Counted from the stretch's first letter, positions 45,946-58,469 are shown. The stretch: DNA of 64,000 bases from Macrotis lagotis (GCF_037893015.1 NC_133661.1:186374703-186438702), one strand, 5' to 3'. A program made the numbers and translations. Notes: generated from the sequence alone by a model not told the origin.

Positions 45946-46468
45946 ACAATACTTGACCCCTGTTCTATACTCCATACTACACATATTTTTGGTCTCTTCC
46001 ACATGCCCTCCCCTTTCTCATTGCTTCACCCCAAAGAAATATGGGTAGTCAGGGAGGCTGTTCTTGGGAGGAATATAAATATGGTGGAAACCCAGGATCA
46101 TTACAAAGAGTTGCAATTTTTCCATTTCCCCTAAGCACAATTCCAATTGTCTAAAGAGAAAAGGGAGAGAGAAGGAGAATTATGATAGGTAAGGAGTGCT
46201 ATTAGGTTGGGGGAGGAGGAAGGAAAAATATATATGGGAATAACTGTTCAATTATGGATATGGAGCAAGAGTCATCAGCTATAGGGAAGATAAAAATGAT
46301 GGAGGAAAAGAATAAACTGAAGGAAAACAACTCTGGTTATAGAATAGATAAGAATAGTTAAGAGCATCCACATTTCTTCAGCAACTTCAAACTTCCTCTT
46401 TACCTGTTTGGTAGAGCAGAGAAAGTAGAAAAAGAGAACATTATTATACATTGCACTTTTAAGAACAA

Positions 46469-46620
46469 AGGGGGCAGCTAGGTGGCATAGTGGATGGAGC
46501 ACCGTCCCTGGACTCAGGAGGACCTGAATTCAAATACAGCCTCAGACACTTAATAATTGCCTAGCTGTGTGACCTTGGGCAAGTTACTCTTAACCCCATT
46601 GCCTTAAATAAATAAAAAAA
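46469..46620 (+). mobile_element. WSINE1-like tRNA SINE
   Basis: 'gggggcagctaggtggcata' to 'aaccccattgccttaaataa', then an A/T-rich tail. The flanks TTTTAAGAACA and TTTTAAAAGAACA suggest a target-site duplication. Confidence 0.88.
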
Positions 46621-46815
46621 TTTTTTAAAAGAACATTAAAAAGTGATACAATAATGCTTTAGATTCACAATAAAAAAGATCAAAAAGGATCAGGAAAAGT
46701 GAGATGATGAGACATCTATGTTAAAAGTTAAGACACATAACTTTTGGGAAAGGGCTAACATGAGCCAAATAATAGAAGTTTCAGACCCCTTATACAATCA
46801 TTTAAGAGATATTGG

Positions 46816-46978
46816 GGGGGGGGGAGAATCTAGTGGTACAGCAGATAGAGCACCAACCCTGTAGTCAGGAGGACCTGAGTTCAAATTTGACTTCAGACAC
46901 TTAATAATTTACTTAGCTTTGTGACCTTAGGCAATTCACTTAATCCCATTACCTTGCAAAAAACAAAACTAACAATAA
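46816..46978 (+). mobile_element. WSINE1-like tRNA SINE, diverged head
   Basis: A G run, then 'agcagatagagcaccaaccc', 'gagttcaaatttgacttcag' and 'cattaccttgcaaaaaacaa'. Confidence 0.85.
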
Positions 46979-47096
46979 TAAAAGATATGTTGGTGTTGTA
47001 CAGGATAGAGGATGCATGCTCATCTTAATTTCTTTTCTGATGTCTTTGTCCATATCTATCTATGGAGATATCTACATAGATATCTATAATAATCTA

Positions 47097-47117
47097 TATA
47101 TATATATATATATATAT
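47097..47117. repeat. (TA)n microsatellite
   Basis: Short perfect TA run, preceded by ATCT variants from 47,050. Confidence 0.9.
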
Positions 47118-47169
47118 ACACACCTATAATTTACCAGTGGAAGTCAAAATTAAATTTCTTTTCTAAAAA

Positions 47170-47530
47170 AAAATATTTATTTTCCAATTATATACAATAG
47201 CAGTTTCTACCTATCATTTTTGATACTCTCCCTACTCTCCCTTCCCTCCCCCCACCCCCACAGAAGGCAGTCTGATAATCTTTACATTGTTTCCATGCTA
47301 TACATTGATTGAAACTGAATATGTTGAGAGAGAAATCATATCCTTGAGGAGAAAATAAAATATTAGAGATAGCAAAGTTATGTAATACATAAGACACTTA
47401 AAAAAAAAGAAATAGAAGGTAATGAACTTTGCTCTTTGTTTAAACTCCACAGTTCTTTTTCTGGATACAGATGGTATTCTCTGTCGCAGGTACTCTAAAA
47501 TTGTCCCTGATTATTGCATTGATGAAATGA
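47170..47530 (-). mobile_element. 5'-truncated L1 3' end
   Basis: It is colinear with 1.56-1.93 kb and 49.88-50.20 kb: 'ttccaattatatacaatagc', the C-rich tract at 47,245-47,262, 'gtctgataatctttacattg', and 'ggatacagatggtattctct'. It ends at 'ccctgattattgcattgatg'. Confidence 0.85.
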
Positions 47531-48260
47531 ATTGTAGGAATATATACAAGACCCAATGGAACATTTTCATCCATGGCCATGATTCTCTGTCTCAGAGAGA
47601 ACAGTGAACTAACATTTCCCTAAATATCATGTTCCCTGTACCTTAGATCTCTAATTGTGTTCTCATCACCCTGCTCCTCTGATGAAAATAGAAGGAAATG
47701 AGCATTAAGCTGGGTTATCACTTAATAAGGTCTAAAGACTTAGTTATTATACCTCTTATGTGCTTAAGACTTGGGAAGGTTTAACACATGATGGTCTTAT
47801 CCGTCAAATAAGAAGGAGAAAAGGGAACAGAGAATATTCTGAGGCAGTGAAGGAAACTAAAATGTTCACTCATGCCTACTGGACAACTAAGGTACTTAAA
47901 GTCAGGTGGACATGAAGAAGACAGAAAACTGACAGAAAAATGGATGCTGGAATTTTCTCTGGATGAAAACAAGTCAAATTTGGAGTGTTATTAGGCTAAT
48001 TAGAGAAAAAAGTCACAGTATGAGAAAAGGTTTGAGAGAACAAATTAAAGTTTGAGAGAATAAATTATAGAATACATATCTGGAAATGTCATGGAAAATT
48101 ACCTTTAGAGTTAAGCAGTATTATTTATTTTTCTTAATTTTTATACCATTCTGCAAGTATGATATTGAAATGCTTAATCTAACGATTAAGCTTTATAGAA
48201 CATTATTAAAATGCAAAATTTTTATTGTCATTTACTAGTTGATCTACTTATTTATATTTC
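47531..48260. other. Intergenic DNA, nothing recognised
   Basis: No recognised gene or repeat. Confidence 0.3.
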
Positions 48261-48261
48261 C

Positions 48262-48420
48262 ATTAGAGGCAGTTTAGTGAGGTTAATGTATATAGTGTCA
48301 GCTCAGGGATAGGAAAAACCTGGGTTCAAATAAAAGTGCTTAATGACTGTGTGATAACAGGTAGACATTTAACCCTTATATGCTTCAATCAACTCCAAAG
48401 TATATAAAATCTCTCCAAAA
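48262..48420 (+). mobile_element. MIR-like SINE, decayed
   Basis: 'attagaggcagtttagtgag', 'aaaacctgggttcaaataaa' and 'taatgactgtgtgataacag'. Confidence 0.55.
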
Positions 48421-48999
48421 CAGAGTTTTACACTGCAGTGCTCATTGAAATTCCTGGCAAAGATTACTGCCTTAATTTTCTGGGGATTGGCATCAGGCCT
48501 TAGGATCATGAATTCACTCACCTAGTGAGACGTATTTACTCACTGACACCTGGTGGCAGTAGAATATATTGTAAGAGAGTGAAATGAAGGGAAAAGAAAT
48601 ATAGATTTCTTGAGTCACTTAGAAGCTCAATCCAGCTGACAGCCATCAGCTAAGAAACTGTTACATGTATCTCCTCTATTCCACTGTGAGCAAAATAACC
48701 ATCTTCCACTCCCACAGAGCATCCTATGACCAAGAACTCATGTATTCGAAGATGATAAAAGGTCTTGAATATAGTTGAACTATTCACTTTCTTTAGCACA
48801 CTTTTTCTAACCATCAATGGACAAGAAAGCAGTAATTCGGATATTGCTTCCTCCTTAACCCTCCTGGGACCCTTCTCTGGCAGTGAAGTCTCCATCCTAT
48901 CCTTTGAGAACCATAGTTTAGCGCCATGGAGAGCTCCTCCCCAACCTTCCAACCCAGGCCAACCATCTCTTCAATTCTCACTGGGGCTGCACTCCTTTG

Positions 49000-49170
49000 A
49001 ATTTCTCTTTCAGGCCCACTCAACTCACTTTTCAGATTCTTTTTGTGTGTTGTCTTCCCCTATTAGACTGCAAGCTCCTTGAGGTCAGAAACTTTCTCTT
49101 TCATGTTTTTATCCCCAGTACTGAGTACAGTGCCTGCCATAGAGTAGGCATTTAATAAATGTTTCTTGAC
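49000..49170 (+). mobile_element. LINE-2 3' end
   Basis: 'attagactgcaagctccttg', 'tatccccagtactgagtaca' and 'gcatttaataaatgtttctt' form a clear L2 terminus, followed by 'gactgactgac'. Confidence 0.8.
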
Positions 49171-49340
49171 TGACTGACTTAGTTCTCCAGTTTTAGGGAA
49201 AGGAGAGGTACTCTCTTTTCACATCACCCCAATCCATTCTGACTTGTCTGAACCCTTTTGTTCCCAGGTGGTTAGCCACTCTTAGAGAAAAAATTCATCA
49301 GTCCATATTTCCCAGGAGGTAGATCATCCCTGACTTATTA

Positions 49341-49421
49341 TTGGGGACATGAACCAGAGCACCAGGGTATCTATCTCTACTTTGTGGAGCACTAGTAAGT
49401 ATTTCTTTCCCCATAGGGGAC
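49341..49421. repeat. Duplicated non-coding block, copy C
   Basis: It matches 59,303-59,380: TTGGGGACATGA against TTGGGAACATGA, 'ctttgtggagca' in both, and CCCCATAGG against CCCCAGG at the right end. About 80 bp. Confidence 0.6.
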
Positions 49422-50224
49422 CAGAGTATGTCTATCATTAGGGACAGAAAAGTCACTGACTGAACAGCAAAGGCACTGGCATCTTTTCTTAGCCCAGTGT
49501 TCCTGAATTTTGTATTTAGTTAACTGGTATTCATCAAACTGGGCAAATATGCCCATTATGGCAGCACTGAGTCTGGCAGGCATAGGGAACTGGCTTTCTT
49601 TTGAACTCCCCAGCCTGGATCTGTTAGTGAGAGAAGAGGCTGTGAAGAGTGAAATTGTCCTCAAACTCCACTGTACAAATTGAGAATAAAGATAATGCGT
49701 CAAACCATGGAGTCAAGAGTGCTGAAAAGATAATGAACTTGAGGGGTCAGAGGACAACAAAGAGAGTAGGAAAAAATAGAGGAGGGCAAGTGTTCTTTGA
49801 GATGGAAAGGAGGCAGGCTGCAGGTCAATCTATGAATATCCTCTCTGTTGTAGTTTCTTTTCTAATTTATTTTTATTAAAGATATTATTTGAATTTTACA
49901 ATTTTCCCCCCAATCTTACTCCCCCCCCCATGGAAAGCAATCTGTCAGTCTTTACTTTGTTTCCATGTTGTACCTTGATCCAAATTGAGTGTGATGAGAG
50001 AGAGAAATCATATTCTTAAAGAAGAGACAAGAAGTCTAAGTGGTAACAAGATCAGACGATAAGATATCTGGTTTTTTTTCTAAATTAAAGGGAATAGTAC
50101 TTGAACTTTGTTCATACTCCACATCTCCTTAGCTGGATACAGATGGCGCTCTCCTTTGCAGACAGCCAAAAATTGTTCCTGATTGTTGCACTGATGGAAT
50201 GAGTGAGTCCTTCAAGGTTGATCA

Positions 50225-53200
50225 TCACCTCCATGTTGCTGTTAGGGTGTACAGTGTTTTTCTGGTTCTGCTCATCTCACTCAGCATCAGTTCATGCAAA
50301 TCCCTCCAGGCTTCCCTGAATTCCCTTCCCTCCTGTTTTCCAATAGAACAATAGTGTTCCATGATATACATATGCCACAGTTTGCGAAGCCATTCCCAAT
50401 TGAAGGACATTTACTTGATTTCCAATTCTTTGCCACCACAAACAAGGCTGCTATAAATATTTTTGTATAAGTGATGTTTTTACCCTTTTTTCATCATCTC
50501 TTCAAGATATAGACCCAGTAGTGGTATTGCTGGGTCAAAGGGTATGCACATTTTTGTTGCCCTTTGGGCATAGTTCTAAATAGCTCTCCAGAAGGGTTGG
50601 ATGAGTTCACAGCTCCACCAACAGTGTAATAGTGTCCCAGATTTCCCACAACCCTTCCAAGAATAATCATTATCCTTCCTTGTCATATTGGCCAATCTGA
50701 GAGGTGTGAGGTGGTACCTCAGAGAAGCTTTAATTTGCATTTCTCTAATAATTAATGATTTAGAGCATTTTTTCATATGGCTATGGATTGCTTTGATCTC
50801 CTCATCTGTCAATTGCCTTTGCATATCCTTTGACCATTTGTCAATTGGGGAATGGCTTTTTGTTTTAAAAATATGACTCAATTCTCTGTATATTTTAGAA
50901 ATGAGTCCTTTGTCAGAATCATTAGTTGTAAAAATTGTTTCCCAATTTACTACATTTCTTTTGATCTTGTTACAGTAGTTTTATCTGTGCAAAAGCTTTT
51001 TAATTTAATGTAATTGAAATCATCTAATTGGTTTTTGGTGATGTTCTCCAACTCTTCCTTAGTCATAAACTGCTCCCCTTTCCATAGATCTGACAGGTAA
51101 ACTAGTCCTTGATCTTCTCATTTGCTTATAGTATTGCTTTTTATGTCTAAGTCCTGGAACCATTTGGATCTTATCTTGGTAAAGGGTGTTAGGTGTTGGT
51201 CTAATCTAAGTTTCTTCCATATTAACTTCCAATTATCCAAGCAGTTTTTATCAAAGAGGGAGTTTTTATCCCAATGGCTGGACTCTTTGGGTTTATCAAA
51301 CAACAGATTACTATAATCATCTCCTGCTTTTACACCTAGTCTATTCCACTGGTCCACCACTCTGTTTCTTAGCCCATACCAAACAGTTTTGATGATTGAT
51401 GCTTTATAATATAATTTTAGATCAGGTAGGGCTAAGCCACCTTCTTTTGCACTTTTTTTCATTAAGCTCCTGGCAATTCTTGACTTTTTATTTCTCCATA
51501 TGAATTTACTTACAATTTTTTCTAACTCATTAAAGTAAGTTTTTTGAATTTTGATTGGTAGGGCACTAAACAGGTAGTTTAGTTTTGGTAGAATTGTCAT
51601 TTTTATTATATTAGCTCTACCTATCCATGAGTAGCTGATATTTGCCCAGTTATTTAAATCTGATTTAATTTGTGTGAGAAGTGTTTTATAATTGTTTTCA
51701 AATAAATTCTGAGTCTGTCTTGGCAAATAGACTCCCAAGTATTTTATATTGTCTGAGGTTATTTTGAATGGGATTTCTCTTTCTAGCTCTTCCTGCTGTA
51801 TCTTGCTAGACATATATAGAAAGTTGAGGATTTATGAGGGTTTGTTTTATAACCTGCAACTTTGAAATTGCTAATTGTTTCCAGTAGTTTTTTTGATGAT
51901 TTCTTGGGATTCTCTAGGTAGACCATTATGTCATCTGCAAAGAGTGAGAGTTTTGTTTCTTCCTTCCAAATTCTAATTCCTTCAATTTCTTTTGCTTCTC
52001 TAATTGCTGATGCTAACATTTCTGATACAATATTGAATAGTATTGGTGATAATGGGCACCCTTGTTTCACCCCTGATCTTACTGGGAATGCTTTTATCCT
52101 CTTCCCATTGAATATAATGCTTGTTGATGGTTTCAGATAGATACTGCTAATTATTCCAAGGAACAGTCCATTTATTCCTACATTCTCTCGTGTTTTTAGT
52201 AGGAATGGATGCTGTATTTTGTCAAAAGCTTTTTCAGCATCTATTGATATGATCATATGATTTCTGATAGGTTTGTTGTTGATATAATTGAGTATACTAA
52301 CAGTTTTCCTAATATTGAACCAACCCTGCATTCCTGGAATAAATCCTTCTTTGTCCTAATGTATTATCCTGGTGATAACTTGTAATCGTTTTGCTAAGAT
52401 TTTATTTAAGATTTTTGCATCTATATTCATCAAGGAAATAGGTCTATAATTTTCTTTCTCTGTTTTAACTCTTCCTGGTTTAGGTAATAGCACCATATTG
52501 GTTTCATAGAAAGAGTTAGGCAGAGTTCCATCTTTCCTTATTTTTCCAAAGAGTTTATATAGAATTGGAACCAATTGTTCCTTAAATGTCAATAGAATTT
52601 GATTGTGAATCCATCAGGCCCTGGACATTTTTTCTTAGGGGGTTCAATTATGGCTTGTTGAATATCTTTTTCTGAGATAGGGTTGTTTAGGTATTTAATC
52701 TCTTCTTTATTTGACCTGGGCAACTTATATTTTTGTAAATATTCATCCATTTCACTTAGATTATCAAATTTATTGGCATAGAGTTGGGGAAAATAATTTT
52801 GAATTATTACTTTAATTTCCTCTTCATTGGTGGTGAGTTTACATTTTTCATTTATGATACCAACAATTTGGTTTTCTTCTTTCTTTTTTTTTTAGTCAAA
52901 TTGACCAGAGGTTTATCAATTTTATTGGGTTTTTTTCATAATACCAACTTTTGGTTTATTTATTAATTCAATAGCTTTTTGCTTTTGATTTTATTAATTT
53001 CTCCTTTAATTTTTAGAATTTCTAATTTGGTATTTAATTGGGGATTTTTGATTTCTTCTTTCTCTAATTTTTTTAGTTGCATGTTTAGTTCATTGATTTC
53101 CTCTTTCTCCAATTTATTCATGTAAGCATTTAAAGCTATAATATATCCCCTGAGAGTCGCTTAGAATGAATCCCATAGATTTTGGTATGTTGTTTCATTA

Positions 53201-54118
53201 CTATCATTATCTAGGATAAAATGGTTAATTCTTTCTATAATTTGTTTTTCGGTCCACTCATTTTTTAAAATGAGGTTATTCAGTTTCCAATTTGTTCTGG
53301 GTCTATATCTCCTTGGCCCAATATTGCATATGACTTTCATGGCATTGTGATCTGAGAAAGATGTATTCACTATTTCTACCTTTCTGCAGTTGATCATTAG
53401 GTTTTAAATGTCCTAGTACATGGTCAATTTTTGTATAAGTTCCATGTACTGCAGAGAAAAAGGTATATTCCTTTATATCCCCATTCAGTTTTCTCCATAA
53501 GTCTACCATATCTAATTTTCCTAACAATCTATTTACCTCCTTAACTTCTTTCTTGTCTATTTTATGATTCGATTTATCTAGATATGAGAGTGGGAAGTTG
53601 AGGTCTCCCACTAGTAGAGTTTTGCTGTCTATGTCTTCCTGTAGATCTTTCAGCTTCTCCTCTAAGCATTTGGATGCTGTCCCACTGGGTGCATATATAT
53701 TCAGTATTGAAATAACTTTATTGTCTATGGCACATTTTAGGAGGATAAAGTTTCCTTCCTTATCTCTTTTAACGCTATCTATTTTTGCTGCTGCTTTCTC
53801 TGAGATAAGGATTGCTACCCCTGCTTTTTTTACTTCAGAGAAAGCAAAATATATTTTGCTCCAACTTTTTACTTTTACTCTATATGCATCTCTCTGCTTC
53901 AAATGAGTTTCTTGTAAGCAGCATATTGTAGGATTCTGGTTTTTAATCCACTCTGCTATTTGCTTACATTTTAAGGGAGAGTTCATCCCATTCACATTCA
54001 AAGTTATGATTACTAATTCTTTATTGCCCTCCATGCTATCTTCCCTCTGTTTGTATTTTCCCCTTCCCCCCTTATCCATATTCCCCAGTATTTTGTTTCT
54101 GAATACCACCCCCTTCAA
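50225..54118 (-). pseudogene. L1 ORF2 (endonuclease and reverse transcriptase), broken
   Basis: ORF2 makes the nicking endonuclease and reverse transcriptase of L1. The N-terminal APE-type endonuclease lies at about 53,350-54,035: LNVNGMNSPLK, CLQETHLKQRD, YAPSGT, VGDLNFP and KIDHVLG (D/E/H metal and catalytic blocks). Beyond a frameshift near 53,395 comes the SDHNAMK block. A linker with stops and small shifts follows. The RT domain spans about 51.8-52.6 kb: [53 protein letters not shown] and the catalytic FADDIM (near 51,930). Next come the thumb and C-terminal parts (51,118-51,813, 231 open codons). The cysteine-containing tail is at 50,576-50,881 and the end (TLTATWR, stop) at 50,225. At least five interruptions are visible. 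Confidence 0.93.
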
Positions 54119-54779
54119 TGTGTTTGCCCTCCTATATCACCCCTCCCTTTTCTTGGCCCTTTCCCTTTTTCCTTCCCTTCTTTTTGTTATTCCCCCCTTT
54201 TCCCCCCACTCCCCTTCCCTTTCTCCATCCCCCTCCCCTTTTTTCTTTTAATACTTGAAAGGTTAGATGTTTTTTAAGTTAGCTAAGTATGTGTAAGTTG
54301 ACTTTAAGCCATGTCTGATGAGAAGAAGATTCAGGTTTTTCTCATCTCCTCCCTTTTTCCCTTCTATTACCATAGGTTTTTGGTACCTCTTAGTGTAATG
54401 AGATTTACCCCATTCAATCCCCTCCCTCCTCCTGTCTCTTTCCTGTCCCCTTTTTTAAGGAGGTAGTGTTTTTTAGTTCATTCTGAGCCAAAGAAAATTC
54501 TGAGTGTCTGTCACTTCTAGTTCAGTATATTCTATCTAATAGAATTAAAATTCTTGAGAGTTTTTAGAGTCTTTTTCCCAAGTGGGGTTAAAGCCAGTTA
54601 CATCCCTTTAGATAGCAGTCTCATGGATAGATCATGAATGTCCATCATTTCTGGCTAGGTATATTCTCTCTGTTAGAGTTACAATTCTCAATATTTATGA
54701 GAATCCTTTTCTCCATGCTGGGATATAGCCAGTTTCAACTTACTGGACAGCAGTGTTTTTCCTTTTATTGCCCCCCCCT

Positions 54780-55908
54780 TTTTTTTACCTTTTCATGTGT
54801 CTCTTGAACCTCTTGTTTGATGTCCAAATTTTCTATTTAGCTCTGGTCTTTTCATCAGGAATTTTTGGAATTCTTCCATTTCATTAAATGTCCATCTTTT
54901 TCCCTGGAAGAGAAGGCTCAGCTTTGCAGGAAAGTAGATTCTTGGCTGCATTCCAAGCTCCCTTGCTCTTCCAAATATCTCGTTCCAGGCCCTTCAATCT
55001 TTTAATGTTGATGCAACCAGATCCTGTGTGATCCTTACTGTGGCTCCTTGATATTTAAATTGTTTCTTTCTGGCCGCTTGCAGTATTTTCTCTTTTATTG
55101 GAATTTGGCCACAACATTCCTTGGTGTTTTCATTTTAGGAAATTTTTCTGGAGGGGATCAATGTACTCTTTCAATAACTACTTTTCCCTCTGATTCCATG
55201 ATATCAGGGCAGTTTTCCATCACTAGATCCTGTAATATTAAGTCCAGGCTTTTTTTCTCTTCAATGTTTTCAGGAAGTCCTATAATTCTCAGGTTACCCG
55301 TCCTTGATCTATTCTCGAGGCAAGTGGTTTTGTTGATGAGGTATTTTACATTTTTTTCTATTTTTTGATTTTGTTTAACTGGCTCTTGCTGTCTCATGGA
55401 GTCATTAGTTTCTGCAGACTCCATTCTTTTTTTGGTGGGAGGAATTTTCTTCATTAACCTTTTGCAACTTCTTTTCCAATTGGTCAATTCTACTTTTAAA
55501 AGAGCTTTCCATTTGACCAATTGAGGTTTTGAGAGAATTATTTTCTTTTTGCATTTGCCCAATTGAGGATCTGAGAGAATTATTCTCATTTTGTATTTGT
55601 CGAATTGATGACGTGAGAGATTTATTCTCATTTTGTATTTGTCCAATTGAGGATGTGAGAGATTTATTCTCCTTTTGTATTTGTCCAATTGTACTTTCTA
55701 AGGAATTGTTTTCTTGTTGCACGGTATTAATTGGCTCTCCAAAATTTTCCAGTTGATTTTTAAGCTCCTTCCTTATTTCTTCAAGGAAGTCTTTCTGTGC
55801 TGAAGACCAGATCATGTTCTCCTCAGAGGTTCTGGGTCTTTCTGATTCAGGGTCTTTCCCTTTCAAGAATTTTTCTATGGATCTACCTTTTTGCTGACCC
55901 TTCTTCAT
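54780..55908 (-). pseudogene. L1 ORF1 with 14-residue coiled-coil repeats, frameshifted
   Basis: ORF1 protein is the trimeric RNA-binding partner of ORF2. It starts MKKGQQKGRSIEKFLKGKDP (55,908). A coiled coil follows in which a 14-residue unit of the type NKSLTSSIGQIQNE is repeated about five times (55,510-55,720). A frameshift near 55,430 leads to the frame with KIEKNVKYLINKTTCLENRS and NLRIIGLPENIEEKKSLDLI, the L1 ORF1 RRM-type core. The C-terminal part to about 54,780 has further breaks (text ILFQGK-like is still visible near 54,910). Confidence 0.88.
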
Positions 55909-56699
55909 TTTGCTAAGACCTTGAGTTGGGGAGGGGCTGGTTCACAGGGGCTTGGGATCACTAGAGGCTTTACTCATTGTGTGCAATTTCTCTGGTTGGC
56001 CAGTAGGAGGTGCTGGTTGCTTTCTCTGAAGTGTCTGTGACCTTGATTGAGGCCTTATCCCTTTGCTTGAAGGGAGGAGTTGGAGCTATTGTATTCTTTT
56101 GCCTTCATTCAATGGTACTCTTTACTCTGGCCTGAGGACATTCCCTGGCTGGGCTGGTTCTTCTGCTCACACACCTGGGCCTGAGGCAGAATTAGTCTGC
56201 AAATATTTGTTCTGGGAAGAGGCTTCAGCAGCAATGGAGGCATGGACTCTTGAGTTCCTCAGACCAGAGGAGCCCAGGGATGGTGTCCACAGCTCTCCTG
56301 TACCGGAACTCTCCCCCCAGCCCTGTCCACAAGCTCCATAGGAACAGTACCAACACCAGTGCCTTTGCTCCCTAGCTGACCCAAGCCCCTGCTGTCTAGC
56401 CCCACCACTGATCCAGCAGTTCAGGCTCTCAGGCCCTCAGGCTCCTGGCTCCAATTCATCTGCTTATCTGGCTGATCAGGGGCTGATCCTCCCTCTGAGC
56501 CCAGACTCATCTGCCCAAATTCATCCAGTGCTGCTGGGGGAGGCAAATCCTGAGGTAGATGTTCTTTCTCCTGGCTTTTCTTTCTGGGTTTTGTGGGTCA
56601 GATTTCTGTTAAGAGATTTATTTCATATGATAGATGGGGAAAGATCAGGAGACTTTAGAACTGTGCCTGTCTTCTCTCCACCATCTTGGCCAGAAGTCC
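55909..56699 (-). promoter_or_regulatory. L1 5' UTR
   Basis: A GC-rich stretch between the L1 5' end and the ORF1 start. By analogy to other L1s it would hold the internal promoter. It shares the 'CCAAGATGG' start with the HAL1-like elements (for example 23,490), and that motif resembles a YY1 site near the 5' end. Confidence 0.6.
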
Positions 56700-57009
56700 C
56701 TCTGTTGTAGTTTCAATGAAGATGGAAGAGAATTTGTATTTTTTAAGCAGTCAGTGAAAGGAATTCTAGATAAGACACAAAGAGATCTGGTAATAGTCCT
56801 AACTGTGCTGCTGCTTTCCTCAGGCAGATTACATCTGTCAGTCGCCCATCATAGAAAGATGTAACACAAAGAACATAAATATATAGGAGGCCAGAGATAA
56901 AAACATATAAGACTCTTGAAAAAAAAAAGAACTGGAGAAATAGTGGGGAAAATAAGTAAATTTTAGTTTATATTTGGAAATATGATTGCTGATGAATTTG
57001 CTTTATTTT

Positions 57010-57170
57010 GAGATAAAGAATCCTGGACAAAAAGTCAAGAAGGCCTGGGTTCTAGATTTATCGCAAACTATGTGACATTGAGCAAATTGTTCTTCCAAGG
57101 TCTCTCTGGCCCACAGGCTCTTCATCTGTCAGAAGACTGGCTCTTCAAGCTCTGAAATGCTATAATAGTC
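57010..57170 (+). mobile_element. MIR-like SINE, decayed
   Basis: 'gaaggcctgggttctagatt', 'actatgtgacattgagcaaa' and 'aggctcttcatctgtcagaa'. Confidence 0.6.
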
Positions 57171-57294
57171 TTAGGGAAATATGAGGACTTTCCAGAAGAG
57201 AAGAGATAATGAGAGATATTAAGAAGGATAACTCAAGGAAGTTGGGGCAAGACTTCTTTTCCAAGAAAGTGTTATCAAACAAGAGAAGCACAGA

Positions 57295-57561
57295 GGCATT
57301 GAGGTAGCATAGTGGACAGAAACCCAGGCCTGCAATCAGGAGGACCTGAATTCAAATCTGACCTCAGATATTTTAATACCTGTGTGACTCTGATCAAGCT
57401 ATTTAACCTTTCTCTTTCTCAATTTTCTCAACTGTAAAAATGAAGACAATGAGAATATTTACCTCCAAGAAGGTTGTGAGGTTCAAATGAGATATTTGTA
57501 AAGAGCTTATTTAGCCCAGTGCTACTTGACACATGGTAAGTGCTTGATAAATGTTCATTAT
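57295..57561 (+). mobile_element. MIR-type SINE, near full length
   Basis: A tRNA-like head 'gaggtagcatagtggacaga', 'gaattcaaatctgacctcag', the core 'tctcaattttctcaactgta', and the end 'gtgaggttcaaatgagat' and 'ggtaagtgcttgataaatgt'. Confidence 0.82.
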
Positions 57562-57944
57562 TTGATATTTCCTTCCTATCTTTATATGGCAAGAAGGGGC
57601 TATCCTGTCTAAAGAAGGGAGAATAGTAAAAAAAATAGTGGAGACATAGGAGGAAAAAGATTCTCCCTGTATATCAATAATAGCTGAGGCAAAAAGGAGA
57701 GAGCTCAGTGAAAGGGAGGACAAGAGATCAGAGTGAGACAAAAGATGGGTAAGAATGTCATCTTGAATATACCTGGAAAAATCAAACCACGTGCATCCAG
57801 TCAGAGCTGGGTAATGGCAAAAAGTATCTCCACATGCAGGGATGACAAGCAGTTAGGTAGATAGCTCTGTCAAGGAAAATAATGTCTATGTCTGGAATTT
57901 TGAACTGCTATTGTGCATACAAGGATGCACAGGACACAGGGTGG

Positions 57945-58280
57945 GAAAGGTTAGACAGGGATATTGATTTCTTCTCTTATTGATATCTTTCCCAGATAAT
58001 CACAAAAACCAAGCACAAAAAATGAACTCATAATGAAACATGCAATCCACCTCCAATTAGAAAAATGATGGATGGATTCCAAGAATAGATTGAAGCATAT
58101 TTTCTTTTCTTTCTTTCTTTCTGGGATAGAGGTGGGGGTCATGAGTAATGAAGGAATTTATTTTGCATTACTATACATATTTAGAATGTGTCTTGTATTT
58201 CATGCCTTCTCTTTGGGTAGGAGAGGAAGAGAGGGATGATAGAGAATTTGTAACTGAAAATAAAATAAAATTGAAAAAAG
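57945..58280 (+). mobile_element. Old L1 3' UTR, plus orientation
   Basis: 'ttttgcattactatacatat', 'gggtaggagaggaagagagg' and 'gtaactgaaaataaaataaa' look like an old L1 3' end. The assignment relies on style, not on a copy in this window. Confidence 0.45.
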
Positions 58281-58469
58281 AAAGCTCTAAATTTTTTAAA
58301 AATTAAAATAGTTAATTCAATGATCTCCATAACCTGGAACCAAACTGTCTTCCTAGCCTTATCTTCTCCTTTTCCCTTCTACATGAACTAAGGCAGAGCA
58401 ACCAAGTTTTGTCAAAGGCTGATGAAATTGCAAAAGAACCAGCATGGTATTCTAGAAAAAAAAATAAAT

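Larger units (their letters stand above)
49843..56714 (-). mobile_element. Full-length L1 retrotransposon, inactive
   Basis: The element body is 49,858-56,699 (about 6.84 kb), from the 5' end GGGACTTCTGGCCAAGATGG (minus strand, starting 56,699) through ORF1 and ORF2 to the A-rich end near 49,860. It is flanked by the direct repeat CTCTGTTGTAGTTTC (plus strand) at 49,843-49,857 and 56,700-56,714, so insertion was by target-primed reverse transcription. Both ORFs carry frameshifts and stops, so it cannot move by itself. It is the reference for the truncated L1 copies elsewhere in the window. Confidence 0.93.

Noticed and set aside
53598..53906. A 102-codon plus-strand frame
   Set aside because: Antisense to the L1 endonuclease domain.
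55529..55756. A 75-codon plus-strand frame with repeated FSFCICPIEDV units, looking like a cysteine-repeat protein
   Set aside because: It is exactly antisense to the 42-bp repeats of the L1 ORF1 coiled coil; 42 bp is a multiple of three, so the repeat stays open on both strands.
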